Assembly: GCA_009781565.1 (NCBI GenBank)
Contig: WQXV01000048.1
Span: 1-7,467, forward strand
Origin: Actinomycetes bacterium
GTDB taxonomy: Bacteria > Actinomycetota > Coriobacteriia > WRKU01
Length of the DNA: 7,467 nt
Direction of reading: 5' to 3'
Each line of letters begins with the position of its first letter. Within the stretch, counting starts at the first letter, position 1. The translations under genes were made by a program, and so were the position numbers. Under the pieces are notes generated by a model that worked only from the letters and a program-made list of their open reading frames with translations, was not told the DNA's origin and made no database searches. Positions 1 to 5,961 of the stretch are shown here, one piece after another.

Positions 1-1284
1 AACCTCGAGAGCACCTTGATCATCGAGACGACTGCTGCATTCGGTCAGTCTGCTGCCTCACGTGTGCTCGATCTGGTGCAGCATGCCCAAGGCAAGAAAG
101 CCCAGTCCGAACAGTTCATCACACGATTCGCGCGCATCTATACCCCGACCGTGCTTGCAATCGCCGCGCTGGTCGCAATCATCCCGCCTCTTCTGGGCTT
201 CAATGAATTTTCTGATGCGCTCTATAACGCGTTGGTATTCCTGGTCATCGCGTGCCCCTGCGCGCTGGTCATCTCGATCCCGCTGAGTTTCTTCGGTGGT
301 ATCGGTGGAGCTTCGAAGCATGGGATCTTGGTCAAGGGTGGCAATCACCTCGAAGCACTTGCACAGACCAAGGCCATGGTGCTGGATAAGACCGGTACTC
401 TGACCGAGGGCAATTTCGTCGTCACCGCAGTCGAGCCCGCACCCCATGTGGAGCAGACCGACCTTCTGCGCTGGGCGGCAAGTGCCGAGAGCCACTCGTC
501 GCACCCTATCGCCGCCTCGATCCTTGCATTTGCACAAGCGCAAGGTATGACGATTCCTGATCCCTCCCAGGTCAGCGAATTTGCTGGTCACGGTATCGAG
601 GCTTCGGTCGAGAATGCTCCTGTCATCATCGGTGGTCACGATTTTCTTGCGTCGCGCGGTATCACGGGGATGCCTCATTGTGACGAGGCTTCGATCTATG
701 TCGCGCGCGACGGACATTACGTGGGATATCTCTCCATCGAGGATGAGATCCGCCCCCATACCACCGAAGCGCTCACTGAGCTGCGCCATCAAGGCATTGA
801 AAAGCTCATCATGCTCACCGGGGATGGGAAGAACGTCGCCGAGCAGGTCGCCTCACGTGTCGGTATCGATGAGGTCCATGCCGAGCTGACCCCTGAGGGA
901 AAGATCGATGAAGTCGAAAGGATACTGGCGACCCTAACGCCTCCTGCCAAGCTTGCAGTCGTCGGAGACGGTATCAATGATGCCCCGATGCTTACCCGCG
1001 GAGATGTGGGGATCGCCATGGGCGGTATCGGCTCTGAGGCAGCCATCCAGGCAGCTGATATCGTCATCATGAACGATGACGTCTCAAAGCTCAGTACGGC
1101 TATCCGGATCGCACGCCGCACCAAGCAGATCGTCACGCAGAACATCGTCTTAGCATTGGGCATCAAGTTCGCCATCATGGCGCTGGCGATCTTTGGGATC
1201 ACCTCGATCTGGTTCGCGATCTTTGCCGATGTCGGCGTCGCACTCATCGCACTCGCTAACGCATTGCGCGCATCTCGGGTCTAA
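1..1284 (+). CDS. Zn2+/Cd2+-type heavy-metal P-type ATPase (P1B-2, CadA/ZntA-like), C-terminal part, 5'-truncated
   Basis: This is an inner-membrane ATP-driven exporter of divalent soft metals (Zn, Cd, possibly Pb or Co). The frame is open from base 1 and starts inside the actuator domain (reading NLEST...), so the metal-binding N-terminus and first helices lie outside the window; the TTG at 16 is not a real start. In the 427-residue visible chain I see the CPC ion-binding motif at residues 85-87, the phosphorylation motif DKTGT (Asp129), the nucleotide-domain His-Pro at 168-169, TGD at 273-275 and GDGIND near 322-327. After these come two C-terminal helices. The first carries a Lys (about 389) and the second an Asp in DVGV (about 410); this Lys/Asp pair is the family signature of P1B-2 pumps and argues against a Cu pump. 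It ends at TAA and faces rmuC convergently. Unlike the other genes here it contains no CGATCG hexamer. The general function is very secure; the exact metal is not. Confidence 0.95.
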   Translation, partial: NLESTLIIETTAAFGQSAASRVLDLVQHAQGKKAQSEQFITRFARIYTPTVLAIAALVAIIPPLLGFNEFSDALYNALVFLVIACPCALVISIPLSFFGGIGGASKHGILVKGGNHLEALAQTKAMVLDKTGTLTEGNFVVTAVEPAPHVEQTDLLRWAASAESHSSHPIAASILAFAQAQGMTIPDPSQVSEFAGHGIEASVENAPVIIGGHDFLASRGITGMPHCDEASIYVARDGHYVGYLSIEDEIRPHTTEALTELRHQGIEKLIMLTGDGKNVAEQVASRVGIDEVHAELTPEGKIDEVERILATLTPPAKLAVVGDGINDAPMLTRGDVGIAMGGIGSEAAIQAADIVIMNDDVSKLSTAIRIARRTKQIVTQNIVLALGIKFAIMALAIFGITSIWFAIFADVGVALIALANALRASRV

Positions 1285-1340
1285 ACGGTAACAATGCGAT
1301 GCAGCCGAGCAGAACGAATTTTCCTTACCTGAACCTCATA

Positions 1341-1391
1341 CGTCTGGTCGAACTAACTTGCTTCGCAAGTGGATTTCTCCCAGACCAGACG
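1341..1391 (+). other. Hairpin 1 of the tandem pair (CUA/GGAU internal loop)
   Basis: The outer stem GTCTGG (1342-1347) pairs with CCAGAC (1380-1385). A three-pair GAA/TTC segment (1350-1352 with 1375-1377) follows, then an asymmetric internal loop CTA (1353-1355) opposite GGAT (1371-1374). The apical stem ACTTGC (1356-1361) pairs with GCAAGT (1365-1370) around a three-base loop. An alternative outer stem, CGTCTGGT (1341-1348) with ACCAGACG (1384-1391), would invade hairpin 2. The strand of action is unknown; the structure forms in either transcript. Confidence 0.55.
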
Positions 1392-1423
1392 AGCTAACGT
1401 GCTACACACGTGGATCTCGTCTG
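1386..1423 (+). other. Hairpin 2 of the tandem pair (CUA/GGAU internal loop)
   Basis: A perfect 8-bp outer stem CAGACGAG (1386-1393) pairs with CTCGTCTG (1416-1423). Next is the same CTA (1394-1396) against GGAT (1412-1415) internal loop as in hairpin 1, then an apical stem ACGTG (1397-1401) with CACGT (1407-1411) and a five-base loop. It starts at the base right after hairpin 1 ends. The loop is conserved while both flanking stems change in compensating fashion, which favours a selected RNA shape over a chance palindrome. Confidence 0.55.
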
Positions 1424-1451
1424 ATTCGCTTTCGGTGTCGGAGAAATTATT

Positions 1452-2750
1452 CTACTCGGCTGCTTCGCCATCGTCGAACTCGAGATCGAAGGCTTCCTCA
1501 AGAATCGGCATCGGAGCTGCTCCGTCAAGTTCCTGCACCTCACGCAGCGCCCGATTGATCGCGCGCGTCCGACGCCCGACCAACGTGTCGATCGTCTTAT
1601 CAGCGGTCTGCAGCTGTCTTTGCGCTTGATTGAGCACTTTCTCGAAATCCTCAAAGGTCTTCTTGACCTGGCGCAAGGTGTCCCAGACCTCCTGGGATCG
1701 CTGCTCGATCGCCAAGGTCTTAAAGCCCATCTGCAGCGACATGAGATAGGCTGACATCGTGCTCGCGCCTACGACGGTGACCTTGTACTTGTCACGCAGC
1801 TCCTCGAAAAGTGCTGCATTGGCGACGACCTCGGCATAGAGACCTTCGGTCGGCAGGAACAGCAGCGCGAAGTCGGTGGTCTTGGGCGGCGCGATATATT
1901 TGTCACAGATATCTTTAGCGCTGAGGCGCACCGTTTGTGCCAGAGCCTTGCGTGATTCTTCGATGGTGGCCTTGTCCTCGGCGTTGAGCAGACGATTGTA
2001 GTCCTCGATGGGAAACTTCGAGTCGATCGGCAGCAGCAGCGGCTCGTCGCCGCTTCCGGGAAGCTTGACGGCGAATTCGACGCGCTTGTTATCAGCGATC
2101 TCGACGTTGACCTCGTATTGAGTCGGTGCCAAGATATCGGAGAGCAGCATCTCGAGGCGGACCTCACCGTAGGTCCCGCGCTCCTTGACATTGGTCAGCG
2201 CATTGCGCAGGCTCTTGGTGTCAGCAGCCAGATTTTTCATCTCGCCTAGGCCCTGCTGTACACTTTCAAGCTGCTTGCTCACCAACTCGAAGGACTGGGT
2301 CAGGCGATTCTCAAGCGTTTGCTGGAGCTTCTCATCAACGACGCCTTGCATCTGCTCGAGGCGCTTCTCGTTGCTTTCCTGCAATGCGTTCATGCGACTC
2401 TCGAGGATCGCGTTGATCTTCTCGGTATTCTCGATATTGCGATTCTGGATATCGACCAGGCGCGTATCGAGCTGCTCTTGGAACTCGCGCAATTGCGCAT
2501 TGGTCTCGTCACGACTGTCCTTGAGCGTACGCTGCACACTGCCCTGTATCAGGTCGAATCGTTCGAACTGCTGCGTGGTGCCGGCTGCGATCTGTTGCTG
2601 GACGCTTTCGCGCTGCTCGTTCGTCGCTTGTTTGAGCATCGAGCTCACCGCGTCGCCTCCCGATCTGTTCCTACTCCACAGTTGCAGGACTATCACAGCG
2701 AGCAGAAGCGCGATCGCCACACCCAGCAATATCAGTACCAAGAAATCCAT
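1452..2750 (-). CDS. rmuC: RmuC family DNA recombination protein
   Basis: RmuC proteins are membrane-anchored, nuclease-fold-related proteins that in E. coli limit rearrangements at inverted repeats; their biochemical activity is poorly defined. The product is 432 residues, a normal length for the family. Residues 3-25 form one hydrophobic N-terminal anchor. Residues about 40-190 are Gln/Glu-rich with long heptad-like stretches (coiled coil). The RmuC core follows at about 190-400, with recognisable blocks RGTYGE (191-196, Tyr where Trp is common), PIDSKFPIEDY (241-251) and FLPTEGLYAEV (298-308). The C-terminus is acidic. The ATG at 2750 is supported by an AGGAGG motif five bases upstream. 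It is transcribed alone, divergently from the thioesterase gene, and ends at a TAG that lies inside the right arm of the 1296-1468 inverted repeat. The family call is secure. Confidence 0.95.
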   Translation of the reverse strand: MDFLVLILLGVAIALLLAVIVLQLWSRNRSGGDAVSSMLKQATNEQRESVQQQIAAGTTQQFERFDLIQGSVQRTLKDSRDETNAQLREFQEQLDTRLVDIQNRNIENTEKINAILESRMNALQESNEKRLEQMQGVVDEKLQQTLENRLTQSFELVSKQLESVQQGLGEMKNLAADTKSLRNALTNVKERGTYGEVRLEMLLSDILAPTQYEVNVEIADNKRVEFAVKLPGSGDEPLLLPIDSKFPIEDYNRLLNAEDKATIEESRKALAQTVRLSAKDICDKYIAPPKTTDFALLFLPTEGLYAEVVANAALFEELRDKYKVTVVGASTMSAYLMSLQMGFKTLAIEQRSQEVWDTLRQVKKTFEDFEKVLNQAQRQLQTADKTIDTLVGRRTRAINRALREVQELDGAAPMPILEEAFDLEFDDGEAAE

Positions 2751-2755
2751 CGTAT

Positions 2756-2761
2756 CCTCCT
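2756..2761 (-). promoter_or_regulatory. Ribosome binding site of rmuC
   Basis: A perfect AGGAGG on the minus strand sits five bases before the ATG at 2750. It fixes the start so that the hydrophobic anchor is at the very N-terminus. Confidence 0.85.
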
Positions 2762-2788
2762 CGGAAAAATACGTCGTCGTCGGTTCCT

Positions 2789-2794
2789 AGTATA
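2789..2794 (-). promoter_or_regulatory. Probable -10 element of the rmuC promoter
   Basis: TATACT on the minus strand matches the sigma-70-type consensus at 5 of 6 bases. It would give a transcription start near 2782 and a leader of roughly 30 bases containing the AGGAGG. No good -35 box is visible at 16-18 bases upstream; the best nearby candidate ends in ACA at a 15-base spacing. Confidence 0.45.
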
Positions 2795-2833
2795 CCTATC
2801 GGGTAGTTCTGTACGGAGAATTGGTCGAACATC

Positions 2834-2861
2834 TGGACACTCCCTGCGACCGTGCTAGCAT
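2834..2861 (+). promoter_or_regulatory. Probable promoter of the thioesterase-sortase unit, placed for a leaderless mRNA
   Basis: TGGACA (2834-2839, 5 of 6 against TTGACA) and TAGCAT (2856-2861, 4 of 6 against TATAAT) are separated by 16 bases. A start about 7 bases after the -10 would fall at 2868-2869, the A of the thioesterase ATG. No Shine-Dalgarno-like sequence lies between the -10 and the ATG. The promoter is divergent from the rmuC promoter, so both share a region of about 120 bases. Confidence 0.5.
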
Positions 2862-2868
2862 AGTACGC

Positions 2869-3381
2869 ATGAATTACACGTTGACAAAACCGCAGGATAT
2901 TTCCCGCATGTGTTTCGTATGCGGCGAGGAGAACCCGCTGTCTCTTCACGCGAAGTTCTATGAATCCAAGGAAGGGGACCTGATCGGGATCTTCGAGGTT
3001 GGCGAGCAGCATCAAAGCTATCCGGGCCGGGTACACGGTGGGGTCTCGGCTGCGATCTTGGATGAGACGATCGGTCGTAGCGCCATGATCGGTGATCCTG
3101 ACCGATGGGGTGTGACCGTCGAGCTGACGACCACCTATCGCAAGCCACTACCCTATGGCAAGCCCGTAATCGCCCGCGCTCGTATGACGCGCGATCGCTC
3201 ACGTATGTTCGAAGGCACCGGCGAGATCGTTCTTGAGGATGGTACGGTCGCCGTCGAGGCAAAGGGTCGCTATTTCAAGATGCCTCTGTCCCAGATCGAC
3301 CTGCCCGGTTATGACGATGTTGAAGAGGAGATGCTGGTTGATACGCGTCCGATGCCCCCTACTATGGAGATACGACCATGA
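2869..3381 (+). CDS. PaaI-family hotdog-fold acyl-CoA thioesterase
   Basis: This is a predicted soluble cytosolic thioesterase that would hydrolyse acyl- or aryl-CoA (or another thioester); the substrate cannot be read from the sequence. The product is 170 residues, slightly longer than minimal PaaI proteins (about 140). It has a CFVCG segment near the N-terminus (Cys15, Cys18). The hotdog signature follows: HGG at 56-58 leading into the central helix with AAILDE (61-66, catalytic-type Asp/Glu). The typical strand TTTYRKPLPYG is at 88-97. An acidic tail (about 148-160) follows the fold. I chose the ATG at 2869 over an upstream in-frame TTG at 2821. From 2869 the protein begins like its family, and the upstream stretch contains the likely promoter. 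The stop overlaps the next start as ATGA, so it is probably translationally coupled to the sortase gene, although no metabolic link is obvious. Confidence 0.85.
   Translation: MNYTLTKPQDISRMCFVCGEENPLSLHAKFYESKEGDLIGIFEVGEQHQSYPGRVHGGVSAAILDETIGRSAMIGDPDRWGVTVELTTTYRKPLPYGKPVIARARMTRDRSRMFEGTGEIVLEDGTVAVEAKGRYFKMPLSQIDLPGYDDVEEEMLVDTRPMPPTMEIRP
3366..3370 (+). promoter_or_regulatory. Ribosome binding site of the sortase gene
   Basis: GGAGA lies within the last codons of the thioesterase gene, seven bases before the sortase ATG at 3378. This spacing, together with the ATGA overlap, supports the chosen start. Confidence 0.65.
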
Positions 3382-4280
3382 CGATCGAGTATAGACGAAC
3401 TGAAAGACCGCCACTGCCCTCGCGCAAACAGCGCAAGAGCAAGGTCGATAAGGCAGAAAAGCCGACGCGTCGTGCTACGCAGCGCGCTGAAGAGGCACAG
3501 ATTCATGAGATCGAACGTCAGACCGCTCCGAAAAAGCGCAACTGGGTCAGCTTGCTACTTCTGTTGCTGGGCCTCTCCCTTATGGGCTATGCCCTCTGGC
3601 AGCTGGGCAACATCTGGTGGAAATACTATAGCGCCGATAAGGCGTATTCGGCATTGACCAATGAGTTCGCCGAGCCGATCGTTGAAGAGGAATTCGACGA
3701 CTATGATGAGGTTTTGGACGCCGCACGCAAACGCATCATCGATTTCGATGGACTGCGCGCGGTCAATCCTGAGATCGTCGCCTGGATCTATATCCCCGGT
3801 ACCCGGATCGATTACCCGGTCGCCCATACCGATAACAACGAGTTCTATCTCACCCATGATTTCGAGCTCAACCCCTCCGACGGGGGATGCATCTTCCTCG
3901 AGACCATCAACAGCCCCGATTTTTCCGATATCGATTCGCGTATCTATGGGCACAACATGTTCGACGGGTCGATGTTCGGGCAGCTTCCCCGCTATCGCAA
4001 ACCGGAGTTTGCCCAGTACTACACCCAGACGTTTCTCTATACCCCGACCCAGACCAACGAGTATAAGCTCAACGACCAAGGTCTGATCTCGCCCGATCAG
4101 CTCGAACCAGTCCAGACCGAGGATCCCACCGCACGTTATCTGACATTGGTGACCTGCGAGTATGACTTTGCCGATGCGCGCTTCTTTGTCCGTGTCGGTC
4201 TTGTCGCAAGCTTCCACCCCGGAGGCGCGCCCTTTGGAGGACCTCCTCCTGCTGCGGTCGTGCCGGAAACCACCGAATAG
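3378..4280 (+). CDS. srtB: Class B sortase (cysteine transpeptidase), atypical tails and short H-to-C region
   Basis: Sortases cleave a C-terminal sorting signal and attach proteins to the cell wall or to each other outside the membrane. The product has 300 residues. Residues 1-54 form a strongly basic, charged cytosolic tail, far longer than in typical SrtB. One membrane helix is at about 56-78, then an acidic stretch (about 97-114). The catalytic domain has the class B hallmark YGHNMFDGSMFG (190-201), with catalytic His192, then TLVTC (256-260) with Cys260 and Arg268 in DARFF. All three catalytic residues are present. Between YKL (229-231) and TLVTC there are only 24 residues, where class B enzymes normally carry a longer loop and helix involved in substrate choice. 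After the last strand is a Pro/Gly-rich tail (280-300). No LPXTG- or NPQTN-like substrate gene is adjacent. Class B is the best fit; specificity is unknown. Confidence 0.88.
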   Translation: MTIEYRRTERPPLPSRKQRKSKVDKAEKPTRRATQRAEEAQIHEIERQTAPKKRNWVSLLLLLLGLSLMGYALWQLGNIWWKYYSADKAYSALTNEFAEPIVEEEFDDYDEVLDAARKRIIDFDGLRAVNPEIVAWIYIPGTRIDYPVAHTDNNEFYLTHDFELNPSDGGCIFLETINSPDFSDIDSRIYGHNMFDGSMFGQLPRYRKPEFAQYYTQTFLYTPTQTNEYKLNDQGLISPDQLEPVQTEDPTARYLTLVTCEYDFADARFFVRVGLVASFHPGGAPFGGPPPAAVVPETTE

Positions 4281-4329
4281 ACGTCTTTACTTCGCGCAGA
4301 CCGCACGATCTATCAGGAGCGTTGATGAC
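4281..4329. other. Short convergent intergenic gap
   Basis: Only 49 bases separate the sortase stop (TAG, 4278-4280) from the stop of the opposing reductase gene (TAG, complement of 4330-4332). I found no hairpin followed by a T-run on either strand, so transcripts probably overlap or end by another mechanism. Confidence 0.5.
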
Positions 4330-5961
4330 CTAGGCGTTTTGATGCCAGGAGAATTGATGCGGATCAGGACCGAGTCGATCATCGCGATCGAGTGAATCGA
4401 TGAGTTCCATCTCGGCAGGCGTCAACTCGAAATCAAAGATCTGGGCATTCTCTACGATACGCGCCGGCGTGATCGATTTGGGGATGACCGCGAAGTTGTG
4501 CTGCACCGCCCAGCGCAACGCCACCTGAGCCGCCGTCCTATCGTGTGCCTGCGCAATGGCTTCGATCTCAGCGATCTGTGCGACCTTGCCCCTCATCAGT
4601 GGTGCCCATGTCTGAATCAACATATCGTGATTCCAACAGTACAGTACCAGCTCCTGACGCGTGAATCGTGGATGAAGCTCGATCTGGTCGACCATCGGAG
4701 CGACGTGTGCATGCGCCAGGAGGTGTTCGAGATGCTCGATCCCGAAGTTGCAGACCCCGATGGCGCGTACGCTTCCGGCAGCATAGAGATGTTCGAGCGC
4801 GCGCCAGGTGGAACGAAGCGTCGACTCGATCGGCCAGTGGACCAGATACATGTCCAGATAATCGGTCTCCAGTGCCAGAAGCGAGTCCTCAAAAGCACGG
4901 ATCGTGTTCACGTAGCCCTGTTGATCGTTCCAGACCTTGCTGGTGAGGAACACCTCATCGCGTGGGATACCGTAGCTCTTGAGCGCCTCGCCGATCGAGC
5001 TCTCGTTGCCATAGAACGAGGCGGTATCGAAGCTGCGATACCCCGCGTCCAGCGCATGCATGACCGACTTGACGGTCTCGGCACCGGCAGCCATCTTATA
5101 GGTACCCAACCCGAGGACAGGTAGGACCTGTCCGTTGGCGAGCGGATAGGCAAAGACCTCGTCATCGGCTTGATCGTGCGATCCGGCGCCCCCCGATGAT
5201 CCGTTCGTATCGGTCATCTCGGTGGTCTTGCCCCATATCGAATCGGTACTGATCGTATCGTTGGTAAACACCCCGGTCGAGATGACGTCGTTCAAAGCGG
5301 TGATCGTTTGATTCTCGTCAATGACCTTTCCATCGACCGATATCTTTTTCATATTGGTCAGATAGTTAAATCCCCTCGATGGTGCCATCAGTATCGCTGC
5401 TTGGCGCGCGATATAGTAGGCACCCAGCAAGAATGCCGTCAACCAAGCGAAATCTTGCGCTAAGGTGAAGGCTGCCTCGGTCGCATTGGTCATCTCTCCC
5501 ATCGAGGTGAAGTTCCACCACGAGCCGATCACCGTCGATATGATCATGACGATCATCCCGACCAGAGCCCACTGTTTTTGCTTGGCGAAGTACTGCTTGA
5601 TCGTCTGAGCGCGCCGCATGAACCCTAAGCGTGAGGACTTGTTCGAGGCTGCCTGTCTCCAGAAGAGCCGGTTGGCATTCATACCCGCCCAGAGACGTAC
5701 GACACCTTGCGTGACCTGCGAGATCACCAACACGCCGTAGTAAGCCGAGTTCGACATGGTCTCGCCCATCGCGATGGAGGTCAGGATGAACATCGGGATG
5801 ATGGTGGCGATGACCGCCATGATGACGATCGACCACACACCGTGGAAGATCCCCCACACCTCGGGTAGCGCGAACGCTCCCCAGTTGAAGAAGTCGAAGA
5901 GATGCGATGGGTATTCGCCTTGGCCCATCTGTTTGTTGAGTAGGTTGTCCAATTCGATCAT
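4330..5961 (-). CDS. Membrane-anchored aldo/keto reductase: N-terminal multi-helix membrane domain fused to AKR
   Basis: This is a 543-residue two-part protein. Residues about 1-200 form a membrane domain with an aromatic FFNWGAF..PEVWGIFHGVW entry (24-43), resembling the small-membrane-protein families typified by DUF2628 (my recognition is tentative). Four likely helices follow at about 36-65, 74-92, 131-149 and 165-190. A very basic loop (95-130) between helices 2 and 3 places both ends inside the cell. Residues 205-268 are a polar linker with a Gly/Ser run. Residues 270-543 are a complete NADPH-type aldo/keto reductase of the 2,5-diketo-D-gluconate-reductase-like group: GLGTYKM (284-290), tetrad Asp312, Tyr317, Lys342, His375, and the cofactor motif IPKSI...R (493-501). 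AKRs reduce aldehydes and ketones; typical members are about 270-280 residues and soluble. The ATG overlaps the copA stop (ATGA), so the gene is the second of that unit. No alternative start with a ribosome site precedes the AKR part, so I read it as a true fusion. Confidence 0.88.
   Translation of the reverse strand: MIELDNLLNKQMGQGEYPSHLFDFFNWGAFALPEVWGIFHGVWSIVIMAVIATIIPMFILTSIAMGETMSNSAYYGVLVISQVTQGVVRLWAGMNANRLFWRQAASNKSSRLGFMRRAQTIKQYFAKQKQWALVGMIVMIISTVIGSWWNFTSMGEMTNATEAAFTLAQDFAWLTAFLLGAYYIARQAAILMAPSRGFNYLTNMKKISVDGKVIDENQTITALNDVISTGVFTNDTISTDSIWGKTTEMTDTNGSSGGAGSHDQADDEVFAYPLANGQVLPVLGLGTYKMAAGAETVKSVMHALDAGYRSFDTASFYGNESSIGEALKSYGIPRDEVFLTSKVWNDQQGYVNTIRAFEDSLLALETDYLDMYLVHWPIESTLRSTWRALEHLYAAGSVRAIGVCNFGIEHLEHLLAHAHVAPMVDQIELHPRFTRQELVLYCWNHDMLIQTWAPLMRGKVAQIAEIEAIAQAHDRTAAQVALRWAVQHNFAVIPKSITPARIVENAQIFDFELTPAEMELIDSLDRDDRLGPDPHQFSWHQNA

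Larger units (their letters stand above)
1296..1468. repeat. Long imperfect inverted repeat enclosing tandem hairpins, between convergent genes
   Basis: The left arm 1296-1324 pairs with the right arm 1440-1468: by hand I count 23 Watson-Crick pairs and 2 G-T pairs over 29 positions, with an uninterrupted 9-bp core (1301-1309 with 1455-1463). The right arm includes the stop codon and last codons of rmuC. Exactly 16 bases separate each arm from the internal hairpins (1325-1340 and 1424-1439). The position between two convergent genes suits a bidirectional terminator or transcription insulator, but there is no clear T-tract on either side. A small non-autonomous mobile element or a structured RNA are alternatives. 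The pairing is seen directly; the function is inferred. Confidence 0.6.

Noticed and set aside
58..792. Long open frame on the minus strand inside the Zn/Cd ATPase gene
   Set aside because: It is a reverse-strand shadow of a well-recognised ATPase; the translation is charged, low in structure and resembles no family.
1285..1451. A small protein gene in the Zn/Cd ATPase-rmuC gap
   Set aside because: The open frames that cross this gap (from 1358 and 1369) lack ribosome sites and continue into antisense of rmuC; the gap is better explained by the paired structures.
2821..2868. Upstream TTG start adding 16 residues to the thioesterase
   Set aside because: The extra residues do not look like the family N-terminus, there is no ribosome site, and the stretch holds the likely promoter.
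3555..4217. Open frame of 220 codons on the minus strand opposite the sortase
   Set aside because: The real sortase catalytic motifs are on the plus strand; this frame reads as repetitive Ile/Gly/Asp antisense.
4281..4329. Possible intrinsic terminator between the sortase and AKR genes
   Set aside because: Only a four-base stem could be found and no T-run follows it on either strand.
4314..4359. Near-direct repeat CAGGAG..TTGATG at 4314-4327 and 4346-4359, each looking like a ribosome site plus ATG
   Set aside because: The first opens a two-codon frame and the second a 12-codon frame within the end of the AKR gene; with only 12 of 14 bases matching, chance is the simpler explanation.
4498..5124. 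Open frame of 208 codons on the plus strand opposite the AKR domain
   Set aside because: It is a shadow of the AKR coding strand with no ribosome site and no recognisable fold.
5215..5217. Internal ATG (Met249) as the start of a separate soluble AKR
   Set aside because: There is no Shine-Dalgarno sequence in front of it, and the frame is continuous with the membrane domain without any stop or shift.
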